From: Ancylobacter radicis
GTDB taxonomy: Bacteria > Pseudomonadota > Alphaproteobacteria > Rhizobiales > Xanthobacteraceae
NCBI RefSeq assembly: GCF_018449475.1
Contig: NZ_JAHCQH010000014.1
Span: 518,704-582,703 of the forward strand
Direction of reading: 5' to 3'
Length of the DNA: 64,000 nt
Part shown: piece by piece, positions 25,466 to 34,119 of the stretch
Layout of the letters: each line of letters begins with the position of its first letter
How positions within the stretch are numbered: the first letter of the stretch is position 1
The notes under the pieces: model-generated
The model's database searches: none
What the model saw: only the letters and a program-made list of their open reading frames with translations
Told to the model about the DNA's origin: nothing
Program-made: the position numbers and the translations under genes

Positions 25466-27925
25466 TCAGACCTTGACCAGCGGCAGCTTCGGCACCTTGG
25501 AGCCGCCCGGACGGGGGCGACCGCCCTCACCCGTCGGCTTGGCCGTCTTGGCCGCCGGCTTGTCGGCCGTCTTGGCCGTGGCCTTGCGGCGCGGCGCGCG
25601 CTTGGCCTTGACCGGCTCGATCTTCTCCGGCTTGGGCGTAATCGGCCCTTCCGGGAACTCAAAGGCGAGTTCCGTACCGCCGTCCTCGTCGGTCTTCAGC
25701 ACGACGCGAACATGCCCGCCGGAACGCAGCTTGCCGAACAGCACCTCGTCGGCCAGCGCCTTCTTGATGTGCTCCTGGATCACCCGGCCCATCGGACGGG
25801 CGCCCATCTGCTGGTCGTAGCCGCGCTCCACCAGCCAGGCGGTCGCGTCGTCCGACAGCTCGATGGTGACGTTGCGGTCGGCGAGCTGGGCTTCGAGCTG
25901 GAGCACGAACTTCTCCACCACCAGCGAGATGACCTCGTTGGTGAGGTGGGCGAAGGGAATGATCGCATCCAGGCGGTTGCGGAACTCCGGCGCGAAGAGG
26001 CGGTTGATCGCCTCCACATCGTCCCCTTCCCGCTTAGAGCGGGTGAAGCCGAAGGCCGACTTGGACAGATCCGCCGCACCGGCATTCGTCGTCATGATCA
26101 GAATGACGTTGCGGAAATCGACCTGCTTGCCGTTGTGGTCGGTCAGCTTCCCGTGGTCCATCACCTGCAGAAGGATGTTGAACAGGTCGGGATGCGCCTT
26201 CTCGATCTCGTCGAGCAGCAGCACGCAATGCGGGTGCTGGTCGATGCCATCGGTGAGCAAGCCACCCTGGTCGAAGCCGACATAGCCCGGAGGGGCGCCG
26301 ATCAGCCGCGAGATGGTGTGCCGCTCCATATATTCGGACATGTCGAAGCGCAGCAGCTCGACGCCGAGGCTGGACGCGAGTTGCTTGGCGACTTCCGTCT
26401 TGCCGACGCCGGTCGGGCCCGAGAACAGGTAGGAGCCGATCGGCTTCTCCGGCTCGCGCAGGCCGGCGCGGGCGAGCTTGATGGCGGACGCCAGAGCCTC
26501 GATGGCCTTGTCCTGCCCGTAGACGACGCGCTTCAGCGTGGTCTCCAGACCGGCCAGAACCTCCGTGTCGCTCTTAGAGACCGTCTTCGGCGGGATACGG
26601 GCGATCGTGGCAATGGTCGCCTCGATCTCCTTCACGCCAATGGTCTTCTTGCGGCGGTTCTCGGGCACCAGCATCTGGGCCGCGCCGGACTCGTCGATGA
26701 TATCGATCGCCTTGTCCGGCAGCTTGCGGTCGTGAATGTAGCGCGCGGAAAGCTCAACCGCCGCCTTGATGGCTTCGTTGGTGTAGCGCAGCCGGTGATA
26801 GTCCTCGAAATAGGGCTTCAGCCCCTTCAGGATCTCGATCGCATCGGGAACGGTCGGCTCCGGCACGTCGATCTTCTGGAACCGACGCACAAGGGCGCGG
26901 TCCTTCTCGAAATACTGGCGGTATTCCTTGTAGGTGGTCGAGCCGACGCAGCGCAACGTGCCGGCCGCGAGGGCTGGCTTGAGCAGATTGGAGGCATCCA
27001 TCGCCCCGCCCGAGGTCGCCCCGGCACCAATCACCGTATGGATCTCGTCGATGAACATGATGGCGTCGGGATAGGCCTCGATTTCCTTGACCACCTGCTT
27101 GAGGCGCTCCTCGAAATCGCCGCGGTAACGAGTACCCGCCAGCAGCGCGCCCATGTCGAGCGAGAAGACGGTGGCCTTCTTCAGCACGTCCGGCACTTCG
27201 CCATTGACGATGCGCCGTGCCAGACCCTCGGCGATGGCAGTCTTGCCCACGCCGGGATCGCCGACGAAGAGAGGGTTGTTCTTGGACCGGCGGCACAGCA
27301 CCTGGATGGTGCGGTGGATTTCCGCGTCACGACCGATGAGCGGGTCGATCTTGCCTTCGCGCGCCTTTTTGTTGAGGTTCACGCAATAGGCGTCGAGCGC
27401 ATCGGCCTTCTTCTTGGTGTCCTCCCCGGTCTTCGTCTCCGTCTCCTCCTCGGCGCCTCGGACAGGACGGCTTTCCGACATGCCGGCGCGCTTGGCGATG
27501 CCGTGACTGATGTAGTTGACCGCATCATAGCGAGTCATGTCCTGCTCTTGCAGGAAATAAGCCGCATGGCTCTCACGTTCGGCGAAAATCGCGACCAGCA
27601 CGTTGGCGCCGGTCACTTCCTCGCGGCCGGAGGACTGGACATGGATCACCGCGCGCTGGATCACGCGCTGGAAACCGGCCGTGGGCTTGGAATCCTCGCC
27701 CGCGTCCTGCACGAGATTGTCGAGTTCGGTGTCGATATATTCGACGAGGTTGCGACGGAGCTTTTCGAGATCGACATTGCACGCCCGCATGACGGCAGCC
27801 GAATCCTGATCGTCGACAAGCGACAGAAGCAGGTGCTCCAGCGTGGCGTACTCGTGATGGCGTTCGTTGGCGAGCGCGAGGGCCCGGTGAAGCGACTGCT
27901 CGAGGCTGCGGGAGAAGGTGGGCAT
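25466..27925 (-). CDS. clpA: ATP-dependent Clp protease ATP-binding subunit ClpA
   Basis: An 819-residue AAA+ unfoldase that feeds substrates to ClpP. The N-domain (1-145, Clp_N repeats, the ClpS docking site) precedes AAA-1 (Walker [14 protein letters not shown], Walker [15 protein letters not shown]) and AAA-2 (Walker [14 protein letters not shown], Walker [13 protein letters not shown]). There is no M-domain, so it is ClpA and not ClpB/ClpC. E. coli ClpA is about 758 residues; the excess here is a basic Lys/Ala/Pro tail of about 60 residues. clpS lies 31 bp upstream, so the two form an operon. Confidence 0.97.
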   Translation of the reverse strand: MPTFSRSLEQSLHRALALANERHHEYATLEHLLLSLVDDQDSAAVMRACNVDLEKLRRNLVEYIDTELDNLVQDAGEDSKPTAGFQRVIQRAVIHVQSSGREEVTGANVLVAIFAERESHAAYFLQEQDMTRYDAVNYISHGIAKRAGMSESRPVRGAEEETETKTGEDTKKKADALDAYCVNLNKKAREGKIDPLIGRDAEIHRTIQVLCRRSKNNPLFVGDPGVGKTAIAEGLARRIVNGEVPDVLKKATVFSLDMGALLAGTRYRGDFEERLKQVVKEIEAYPDAIMFIDEIHTVIGAGATSGGAMDASNLLKPALAAGTLRCVGSTTYKEYRQYFEKDRALVRRFQKIDVPEPTVPDAIEILKGLKPYFEDYHRLRYTNEAIKAAVELSARYIHDRKLPDKAIDIIDESGAAQMLVPENRRKKTIGVKEIEATIATIARIPPKTVSKSDTEVLAGLETTLKRVVYGQDKAIEALASAIKLARAGLREPEKPIGSYLFSGPTGVGKTEVAKQLASSLGVELLRFDMSEYMERHTISRLIGAPPGYVGFDQGGLLTDGIDQHPHCVLLLDEIEKAHPDLFNILLQVMDHGKLTDHNGKQVDFRNVILIMTTNAGAADLSKSAFGFTRSKREGDDVEAINRLFAPEFRNRLDAIIPFAHLTNEVISLVVEKFVLQLEAQLADRNVTIELSDDATAWLVERGYDQQMGARPMGRVIQEHIKKALADEVLFGKLRSGGHVRVVLKTDEDGGTELAFEFPEGPITPKPEKIEPVKAKRAPRRKATAKTADKPAAKTAKPTGEGGRPRPGGSKVPKLPLVKV

Positions 27926-27956
27926 CGGGACCTCTTCGTTTAGCCGTCGCGGGGCG

Positions 27957-28328
27957 TCACTTCTTCTCCATGACGCACTGCAAAGGATGCTGATGCTTTC
28001 GGGCGAAGTCCATCACCTGGGTGACCTTTGTCTCGGCCACTTCATAGGTGTAGACGCCGCACTCGCCCACGCCATGCTGATGAACGTGCAGCATGATCTG
28101 GGTGGCTTCCTCCCGGTTCTTGGTGAAGAAGTGCTCCAGCACATGAACGACGAACTCCATTGGCGTGTAGTCGTCATTGAGCAGGAGCACCCGGTAGAGG
28201 CTCGGCCGCTTCACCTGCGGCTTCGTACGGGTAATGACCGCCGTTCCCGGCGGGTTGTCACCGCGCCGACGACGCTCGTCGTCGGCCATCATGATAAAGG
28301 GCAGCGTTTCGGTTTCAGGTTCTGACAT
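27957..28328 (-). CDS. clpS: ATP-dependent Clp protease adaptor ClpS
   Basis: A 123-residue adaptor that delivers N-end-rule substrates to ClpA. The core [20 protein letters not shown] carries the NDDYTP specificity motif, followed by [13 protein letters not shown] [25 protein letters not shown]. The N-terminal extension (about 40 residues) is long and polar, as is common in alphaproteobacteria. A TATTAT -10-like hexamer (28378-28373) lies about 45 bp upstream, but no good -35 is paired with it. Confidence 0.96.
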   Translation of the reverse strand: MSEPETETLPFIMMADDERRRRGDNPPGTAVITRTKPQVKRPSLYRVLLLNDDYTPMEFVVHVLEHFFTKNREEATQIMLHVHQHGVGECGVYTYEVAETKVTQVMDFARKHQHPLQCVMEKK

Positions 28329-28642
28329 TCAGGCTGGACCTTCCCGGCAACATACCGGGGCTTGCTTCAGACATAATAGGTAGCCGCTCCCCCTCGCGCC
28401 AGAGCCCCGACTGGTTCTCTCTGTCGCAATCCGGTGACAATGGAGCCTGGGAAGCTTGTGTGGCGGTATCTTCGCCTGCGTCATCATGACGAAACAACTT
28501 TGTGACTGCCGGCGGGAGCCAAAACGAAAAGGCCCGACCTTTCGGCCGGGCCTTCGAAATTCTCAATCGCACCAGAGCTTCGCATCACCGACCCAAGGCC
28601 AGCAACGCACCGCTCGATGGGGCGCGCCTCAAGCGAGGCGTG
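28329..28642. other. Intergenic region between clpS and phasin gene
   Basis: A 314-bp stretch without a convincing gene. It holds the phasin terminator (28521-28554) and a TATTAT hexamer at 28378-28373 that may be the -10 element of clpS. Short open frames here lack similarity and ribosome-binding sites. Confidence 0.6.
28521..28554 (-). terminator. Intrinsic terminator of phasin gene
   Basis: AAGGCCCG (28529-28536) and CGGGCCTT (28547-28554) pair, with an inner CC/GG extension. On the minus strand the stem is followed by TTTTCGTTTT. It is about 90 nt past the phasin stop. Confidence 0.8.
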
Positions 28643-28978
28643 TCACTTAGCGCCCGGCATCTTGGCGATGAGGCCTTCGTAGGGCTTGTAGGTCTCCTTG
28701 GCGAGATCGGCGTAAAGTTCGCCCATCTTGGTCGCCTGGGACACGAAGCTCTCATAGGCGCTCTTGAAATAGTCCGACTGGATCTCGACCGCCTTGTCGA
28801 GGGTCTTGGCGCCGAACAGCTTCTCAGCCACCGCGGTGCTCTCCTCGAAGGACTTCTTCGAATAATCGGCCATCTCGACGGCGATCGCCTGCACGCCCTT
28901 CGACATGGTGCCGAAGCTCTTCATCGCCAGTTCCATGTTGTCCTTGCCGAGCTTCTGGAGGTCGTCGACGTTCTGCAT
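28643..28978 (-). CDS. Phasin family protein
   Basis: A 111-residue, almost entirely helical, amphipathic protein of the Phasin_2 family that coats polyhydroxyalkanoate granules: FGTMSKGVQAIAVEMADYSK, SFEESTAVAEKLFGAKTLDK and AVEIQSDYFKSAYESFVSQA are typical. It has a ribosome-binding site (AGGAG) 10 nt upstream, a strong promoter at 29059-29087 and its own terminator, so it is likely a highly expressed single gene. Nearby dyads could bind the PHA repressor PhaR. Confidence 0.93.
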   Translation of the reverse strand: MQNVDDLQKLGKDNMELAMKSFGTMSKGVQAIAVEMADYSKKSFEESTAVAEKLFGAKTLDKAVEIQSDYFKSAYESFVSQATKMGELYADLAKETYKPYEGLIAKMPGAK

Positions 28979-29058
28979 GTTAGCCAGCTCCTGTGCTGTT
29001 CCACGCGTGCTGAGTCTTGCCCGCTCGCGTCCGCTTGGGAAGCGTCTCCCTGCCTTCT

Positions 29059-29087
29059 AAGTAGCGCAACGCAGCATACCCGTCAAG
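29059..29087 (-). promoter_or_regulatory. Phasin gene promoter
   Basis: Read leftwards, TTGACG (29087-29082), exactly 17 bp, TACTTA (29064-29059). It is about 80 bp upstream of the phasin ATG and overlaps a GCGCAACGCAGC repeat. Confidence 0.6.
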
Positions 29088-29108
29088 AATTTTTGTGCAG
29101 CGCAACAT
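29066..29108. promoter_or_regulatory. Two PhaR-like dyads at the phasin promoter
   Basis: GCGCAACGCAGCA (29066-29078), in the promoter spacer, and TTGTGCAGCGCAACA (29094-29108), just upstream of the -35, share GCGCAAC and TGC-N3-GCA-like half sites. PhaR repressors of the PHA system bind TGC/GCA dyads at phasin promoters. The match is by eye. Confidence 0.4.
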
Positions 29109-29173
29109 GACAGGTCCGCACAAGGATACCAGCTCATTTTCTCGCCACATGGACGGGGATGATGGGCTCAAAT

Positions 29174-29187
29174 TTACGAGTTCGTAA
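29174..29187. promoter_or_regulatory. Perfect 14-bp palindrome
   Basis: TTACGA-GT-TCGTAA is an exact dyad located between the phasin promoter and the carboxypeptidase gene. The shape fits a dimeric repressor such as TetR or MarR type. No regulator gene is adjacent. Confidence 0.4.
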
Positions 29188-29333
29188 CCGCACTCTTCTT
29201 AAGGTTTGCGGAGTGATCGCTCGGCAACGTTCCTTCAATTCAGAGCTGGTGCGCCGCACCCGCCCTGCGGCTGCCAGGGATCTGCCGATCGTTGTGTACC
29301 GGCCTAGGCCGAGAGAGTAAGCGAGACGGGTAG

Positions 29334-31001
29334 ATGCGGGTTTCGGGGCTTATCGGCACGTATGCCATGCGTGCCGGCGTGTTGCTTCTTACAGTGTCAC
29401 TGATGGGCGCGAGCGCCGCTGATGCGGCGCCGAAGAAGAAGAAACAGGCCCGAAACAAGGCGGCGGTCACCCGAACGGTTGCCGATAACGGCGCCTGGAA
29501 GCGCGGCTATTCCGACATTGTGATCGACGCCAACACCGGCAAGGTTCTCCATGAGGAGAATGCCGACGCCCTGCGTCACCCTGCCTCCGTGACCAAGGTC
29601 ATGACGCTTTATCTGCTGTTCGAACAGCTTGAGGCCCGCCGGCTCCGTCTCGATTCCCAACTGCGGGTCTCGCCCTATGCGGCGGCCCAGCAGCCGTCAA
29701 AGCTCGGCGTCAAGGCCGGCTCGACCATCTCGGTCGACGACGCCATCCAGGCGCTGGTCACCCGCTCGGCCAATGACGTCGCCGTGGTGATCGCCGAGAA
29801 TCTCGCCGGCGACAGCGCCAGCTTCGCCCGCCGCATGACCCAGCGCGCCCGCTCCCTCGGCATGTCGCGCACCACCTTCAAGAATCCCAATGGCCTGCCC
29901 GACCCGCAGCAGGTGACGACGGCCCGTGATCTCGCCACGCTCGGCCGCGCCATTCAGGAACGGTTCCCGACCTATTACGCCTATTTCGAAAAGCGCAGCT
30001 TCATGTATCGCGGCGTCGCGATCCGCAACCACAACCGCATGCTCGGACGCATCGAGGGTGTTGACGGCATCAAGACCGGCTACACCAACGCCTCCGGCTT
30101 CAATCTGCTCACCAGCGTGAAGCGCGATGGCCGCTATGTCATCGCCGTGGTCATGGGCGGCGCCAGCGCGGCCTCTCGCGACAACCGGATGGCCGCCCTC
30201 CTGACCGAATCCCTGCCGCGCGCCTATGCCGGCCGCCAGATGGTGGCCCGCATGAATTCCGCTCCGGCCATGGCAGATGCCGACATGGCGCCGGTCGCCG
30301 TGGCCGTCGCCGCGCCGGTTCCCGCGCCTGCCCCCGCCGTCGCGCCGGAAGTGGTGCCGGTCCCCTCCGCCAACCCGCGCATCGCCATGGCCTCGGCCGC
30401 CGCCCTGCCGGCTGCCGTTGAGACTGACGAGATCACCACGGCCTCGGTGCCGACCCCGCCGGTCCGCGCGGCTGACCCGTCCGCTCTGGCGGGTTCCACC
30501 ACCCCGATCGTCCCGGTTGCCGTCAAGACCGTGGCGATCGCCCGCCCGACCGCGCCGACGGCGACCTTCAGCAACCAGCCCGGCATTCTCGGCACGCTCG
30601 CTTTCACCAGCAATCAGGCGCCAGTGGCGACCGCTCCCGCTCAGGCGGCGGCTCCCGCCCAGCAGGCCATCAAGAAGGTCCAGCTGGCCAGCGCCGGCCC
30701 GACCGAAATTCCGTTCCAGGACGCCGAGACCGCCGATACGGCGGCCCGCCCCCGCGCCGGCGGCTGGGGCATCCAGATCGGCGCCTTCGGCAGCGAAGCC
30801 GACGCCCACGCCCAGCTGACCAAGGCCAAGCAGAAGGCTGCCGCCGCCCTCTCCAAGGCGGCTCCCTATACCGAGACCGTGAAGGGCTCCTCCACCATCG
30901 TGCGTGCCCGCTTTGCCGGGTTCGACGCCGAGACTGCCGCCCGCAAGGCCTGCGCGGCGCTGAAGCGCAGCGACTTCGGCTGCATGGTCTTCCGGAACTG
31001 A
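29334..31001 (+). CDS. D-alanyl-D-alanine carboxypeptidase (PBP5-like) with SPOR domain
   Basis: A 555-residue periplasmic S11-family peptidase. A signal peptide (residues 1-31, ending ASAADAA) precedes a basic stretch. Catalytic motifs are all present: SVTK in HPASVTKVMTLYLL, SAN in VTRSANDVAVVIAEN, and KTG in GIKTGYTNASGFN. A long Pro/Ala/Val-rich linker (about 320-475) leads to a C-terminal SPOR domain (GWGIQIGAFGSEADAHAQL...), which binds denuded glycan at the division septum. It probably trims peptidoglycan pentapeptides. It stands as a single gene with a divergent phasin. Confidence 0.93.
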   Translation: MRVSGLIGTYAMRAGVLLLTVSLMGASAADAAPKKKKQARNKAAVTRTVADNGAWKRGYSDIVIDANTGKVLHEENADALRHPASVTKVMTLYLLFEQLEARRLRLDSQLRVSPYAAAQQPSKLGVKAGSTISVDDAIQALVTRSANDVAVVIAENLAGDSASFARRMTQRARSLGMSRTTFKNPNGLPDPQQVTTARDLATLGRAIQERFPTYYAYFEKRSFMYRGVAIRNHNRMLGRIEGVDGIKTGYTNASGFNLLTSVKRDGRYVIAVVMGGASAASRDNRMAALLTESLPRAYAGRQMVARMNSAPAMADADMAPVAVAVAAPVPAPAPAVAPEVVPVPSANPRIAMASAAALPAAVETDEITTASVPTPPVRAADPSALAGSTTPIVPVAVKTVAIARPTAPTATFSNQPGILGTLAFTSNQAPVATAPAQAAAPAQQAIKKVQLASAGPTEIPFQDAETADTAARPRAGGWGIQIGAFGSEADAHAQLTKAKQKAAAALSKAAPYTETVKGSSTIVRARFAGFDAETAARKACAALKRSDFGCMVFRN

Positions 31002-31010
31002 CGGGAGCCC

Positions 31011-31709
31011 TCAATGCCGATGGAGCAGGATGTCCTTGGCTTCGTTTACCCGGGCGGCGAGATAGTTCGACCCGCCCTGGTCGGGATGGAGTTTCTTCAT
31101 AAGGGATCGGTGAGCCTTTCGGATGTCATCCGTACCCGCCCCCGGCGCAAGCCCCAGGATCTGGTAGGCCTCCTCTTCCGTCATCGTGCCACGGCGCGGC
31201 GCATCAGCGCCCCGCCCGCCCGGGTCGCGCTGAGCGTTTTCACGCCAGCCGGGCGCCCGGCGGTCCAGATACGCTTCGAGTAGCTGGCGGCTCTCCGCAT
31301 CCAGCTCCAGCGCCAGTTGGGCGATGGAAGGGATTTCAAGACCATCGAGCGCCTGTCCGGCATGGCTCCCGCTCGTCACCGTGCCGGTCAGTCGCCCGCT
31401 ATCATGGTCGAGTTGCATGTCCAGCGCCGCGGTGCGCACGGACGATACCCGTCCCTTGGTGGTGCGCAGGCGATCCCAGGGCGCCCCGCGCCCCAGATTC
31501 CAGCCGATCAGCGACAGCCCGAAAATGCCGAGCGGGATCGCCGTCTCGATATGGCCGCGCATCCCGAGAAAACCGGCGACGAGCAGCATGGCGCCGCCGC
31601 CAACGCTGCGCCCCATCTTGGCCAGCGCCTTGGCATCCGCCCGGCCGAACGCTTTCAGCCCGTAATACAGCAGCGCGACGATGGCCGCGCCGATCAGCAG
31701 ATTGATCAT
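31011..31709 (-). CDS. Membrane-anchored J-domain protein (Pam18/TIM14-like layout)
   Basis: A 232-residue protein. One membrane helix begins at the N-terminus (MINLLIGAAIVALLYYGLKAF), a second hydrophobic stretch follows (about 38-62), then a soluble middle region and a C-terminal short J domain (residues about 178-232) with the HPD triad in MKKLHPDQGG. The J domain ends soon after helix III, as in mitochondrial Pam18, and should stimulate an Hsp70 near the membrane. ATG at 31709 overlaps the VWA gene stop by 4 bp. A longer upstream frame is rejected. The client is unknown. Confidence 0.88.
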   Translation of the reverse strand: MINLLIGAAIVALLYYGLKAFGRADAKALAKMGRSVGGGAMLLVAGFLGMRGHIETAIPLGIFGLSLIGWNLGRGAPWDRLRTTKGRVSSVRTAALDMQLDHDSGRLTGTVTSGSHAGQALDGLEIPSIAQLALELDAESRQLLEAYLDRRAPGWRENAQRDPGGRGADAPRRGTMTEEEAYQILGLAPGAGTDDIRKAHRSLMKKLHPDQGGSNYLAARVNEAKDILLHRH

Positions 31710-32434
31710 TGGCCGTCCCGCATGGCCGACAGAAGAAGGCGCGCGCCCGCCGAGGAGGCCGAGAGCGATTGCAGGGCCTGTGTGCCGCCGGCGGCATAGG
31801 TCGCCGCCGCGCGCAACAGAGCCCGTAACTGCTCGGCCGAGCCGGCATCGAACCGGCACCAGGCGCCTTTGGTAAGCCGCGCAATCTCGCGGAAGGCGCG
31901 CTCGGCATCCCGGTCATGCCCCTCCTGAAAGAAGAAGGCCGGAATGCCCCGCAAGGCCAGCGGACCGGCTTCGGCGCACAGATGATCCAGCGATTCCTCC
32001 ATCGCGTCGCCGACGAAAACCAGTGCTCCCACAGGACCTTGTTCCGCTTCCCTGGCGGCGTGCCTGAGCACGCGGCCGATCTGGGTGGCTCCGCCCCGAC
32101 AGTCGATCTTCGCCATCAGAGCGCCCAGGCGCGCGCCCTCAGCCATCCAGGGAGAGGCACGACACTCCGTCAGGCCGCGGAAGTAGATCAGCTGCATGTC
32201 GAGCCCGCCGATGCGGCTCGCCTCGTCAAACATCTCCACCTGCAGCCCGCAGGCGATATCCCAGGTTGGCTGGCGGCTCATGGTGGCGTCGAGGCCGAAG
32301 ATCAACCGCCCGCGACGCCCGGCGGCCACGGGCGGGCGGGCCTTCACGTCGGCGAGGAACGCCGCGACGTCGGCGGAGGGGGCGACCTTCGTCGCGGGGC
32401 GTGGCGCCATGGGGCGCGTCTTGTCCGAAGTCAT
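31706..32434 (-). CDS. VWA-domain protein
   Basis: A 242-residue cytoplasmic protein with a von Willebrand A-like fold: RLIFGLDATMSRQPTWD has a degenerate MIDAS (DxTxS, first Asp kept), GGATQIGRVLRHAA carries the T, and GALVFVGDAMEE the last Asp. No signal peptide or membrane helix is seen. Its stop overlaps the J-domain gene by 4 bp, so the pair is translated together; VWA proteins often act as scaffolds or chaperone partners. The function of the pair is not established. Confidence 0.82.
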   Translation of the reverse strand: MTSDKTRPMAPRPATKVAPSADVAAFLADVKARPPVAAGRRGRLIFGLDATMSRQPTWDIACGLQVEMFDEASRIGGLDMQLIYFRGLTECRASPWMAEGARLGALMAKIDCRGGATQIGRVLRHAAREAEQGPVGALVFVGDAMEESLDHLCAEAGPLALRGIPAFFFQEGHDRDAERAFREIARLTKGAWCRFDAGSAEQLRALLRAAATYAAGGTQALQSLSASSAGARLLLSAMRDGQ

Positions 32435-32563
32435 AGCGGCCTCGATCGGATTCGGCGCGATACTAGCGGTGCCACGCGATGGGAGACAGCACCTCGCGCA
32501 TGGTTGACCCCACGCCTCCCTTTGCTAGACCCTGCCGGCCCCTTGCGACCAGGATGCACTCCG

Positions 32564-33421
32564 ATGTCCTCCACGACCGTCCGGCCCGTCCATACCGTTC
32601 AGGAGCTGCGGGAGCAGGTCGCCACGTGGCGCGTGCGCGGCGAGCGCATCGCCCTGGTGCCGACAATGGGCGCCCTGCATGCCGGGCACATGGCCCTTGT
32701 CACGGCCGCCCTCGCCCATGCCGAGCGCGTGGTCGTGTCCATTTTCGTCAACCCGACCCAGTTCGCCCCGACGGAGGATCTCAGCCGCTATCCAAGGACA
32801 TTGCAGGCGGACCTCGAAAAGGCAGCGATGGCAGGCGCGGATCTGGCGTTCGTGCCCGATGTGGCGGAAATGTACCCTGCGGGTTTTGCGACGACGATCT
32901 CGCTTTCCGGCCCCGCCCTCGGACTGGAGACCGATTTCCGGCCAACCCATTTTGCCGGGGTCGCAACGGTGGTCGCCAAGCTTCTGATCCAGGCGGAACC
33001 GGACATCGCGATGTTCGGCGAAAAGGACTACCAGCAGCTTCAGGTGGTCACCCGCATGGCGCGTGATCTGGACATGCCGGTTCGGATCATCGGCGTGCCC
33101 ACGCTCCGGGACCCGGACGGCCTCGCCCTCTCCTCGCGGAACATCTATCTGTCGCCGCAAGAGCGGAATGTCGCGCCGGTTCTCTATCGCGCGCTCTCGG
33201 CGGCCGCGTCCGAGATTACTGGGGGAGCCGATGTCGCCGCGTCCGTCGCGCGGGCACGCCAGACAGTGATCGCGGCCGGCTTCGAGCTGCACTATCTCGA
33301 CGCGCGCCATGCCGAGACGCTGGCCCCCATCGCAACGCCCGCCGAGGGCCCGATCCGTCTGCTGGTTGCCGCCCAGCTCGGCGCGACGCGTCTCATCGAC
33401 AATGTCGCGGTTCCGGCCTGA
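32564..33421 (+). CDS. panC: Pantothenate synthetase
   Basis: A 285-residue enzyme that ligates pantoate and beta-alanine with ATP. Family motifs are intact: VPTMGALHAGHMAL (HxGH nucleotide loop), IFVNPTQFAPTEDLSRYPRT, FGEKDYQQLQVV and SSRNIYLSPQER (the KMSKS-equivalent region). The ATG at 32564 gives the family start; a longer upstream frame overlaps the divergent VWA gene. No panB is adjacent. Confidence 0.97.
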   Translation: MSSTTVRPVHTVQELREQVATWRVRGERIALVPTMGALHAGHMALVTAALAHAERVVVSIFVNPTQFAPTEDLSRYPRTLQADLEKAAMAGADLAFVPDVAEMYPAGFATTISLSGPALGLETDFRPTHFAGVATVVAKLLIQAEPDIAMFGEKDYQQLQVVTRMARDLDMPVRIIGVPTLRDPDGLALSSRNIYLSPQERNVAPVLYRALSAAASEITGGADVAASVARARQTVIAAGFELHYLDARHAETLAPIATPAEGPIRLLVAAQLGATRLIDNVAVPA

Positions 33422-33424
33422 CCG

Positions 33425-33595
33425 TCAGCTCACCACGAGATAGCTGACGGCAAAGCCGACGATGACAAGGGCGATGCCGATGCCGAGCACATAGCGCATC
33501 GGCTTGACCTCGACGGCCTGGCGCTCCTCGATATTCGCCTTCACCACGACCTCATCACCCGCCATTTCGCGGTGATCGTCCGAATCCTGCTTCAT
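33425..33595 (-). CDS. Small single-helix membrane protein (56 aa)
   Basis: A 56-residue protein: a polar, charged N-terminal half (MKQDSDDHREMAGDEVVVKA) and a single helix near the C-terminus (YVLGIGIALVIVGFAVSYLVV). A GGGAGA and an AAGG precede the ATG. It lies 59 bp after the DUF1489 gene in the same direction, so it is probably cotranscribed with it and the GST gene. I recall similar small proteins in other Rhizobiales; the function is unknown. Confidence 0.7.
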   Translation of the reverse strand: MKQDSDDHREMAGDEVVVKANIEERQAVEVKPMRYVLGIGIALVIVGFAVSYLVVS

Positions 33596-33654
33596 CCTTC
33601 ATCTCCCTGTTGCCAGTGACAACGCGGGAGAACGGATGGGGTTTCCCTTAGGAG

Positions 33655-34089
33655 TCAAAGCAGGCCCAGAGTGCGCAATTCGCGGCGCAGCGTCTCGGGG
33701 AGCGCGACGTCGCCCGGCCCGTCACCCATGTCCAAGGGCGCATCCTTGGCGGCAAGATAGCGCCATCCCTGGAACGGCCGGCAGGGGCGCGGCTCGACGC
33801 GGCGGACAACTGGCTCCAGCACCAGATGACAGCGGCGTATGCCGTCCGTGTCGACGAAAGGCCGGATCGCCAGCAGACGCTGGCGGCACGCCACCTCGCC
33901 CTTCACGACCCAGTAGAGCGAACCGCCGTCAATCAGTTCGGGCAGGCGGTTCGGCACCATCCGCGTGGTGTGGAACTGCTCCACCGCCTCGCCGCGCGCT
34001 GATTTGCGGGCGAGATCCTCGGCAATCCACTCCTCGAGGTCCTGCACCGATTCGGCGCCAACACAGAGCTTGAGAAGATGGAGCGGCAT
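33655..34089 (-). CDS. DUF1489 family protein
   Basis: A 144-residue soluble protein of the DUF1489 (COG5458) family, seen almost only in alphaproteobacteria: MPLHLLKLCVGAESVQDLEEW, HTTRMVPNRLPELIDGGSLYWV and GVACRQRLLAI-like VACRQRLLAIRPF are family blocks, ending with FQGWRYLAAKDAPLD. Function unknown. It starts 30 bp after the GST stop. Confidence 0.9.
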   Translation of the reverse strand: MPLHLLKLCVGAESVQDLEEWIAEDLARKSARGEAVEQFHTTRMVPNRLPELIDGGSLYWVVKGEVACRQRLLAIRPFVDTDGIRRCHLVLEPVVRRVEPRPCRPFQGWRYLAAKDAPLDMGDGPGDVALPETLRRELRTLGLL

Positions 34090-34119
34090 GGGAAAGCGGG
34101 TCCGGGGAACGGGCGGCCC

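Larger units (their letters stand above)
28979..29333. other. Intergenic region between phasin and carboxypeptidase genes
   Basis: A 355-bp divergent control region. It holds the phasin promoter (29059-29087), two GCGCAAC-containing PhaR-like dyads (29066-29108), and a perfect TTACGA-GT-TCGTAA palindrome (29174-29187). A weak TTGTGT/GAGTAA pair lies close to the carboxypeptidase start. A 63-codon open frame at 28980-29171 is not supported. Confidence 0.6.

Noticed and set aside
25712..27943. 743-codon open frame antisense to clpA
   Set aside because: Same artefact: no domain, no ribosome-binding site, fully covered by clpA.
28980..29171. 63-codon frame upstream of the phasin gene
   Set aside because: It runs through the phasin promoter and PhaR-like sites and has no recognisable protein features.
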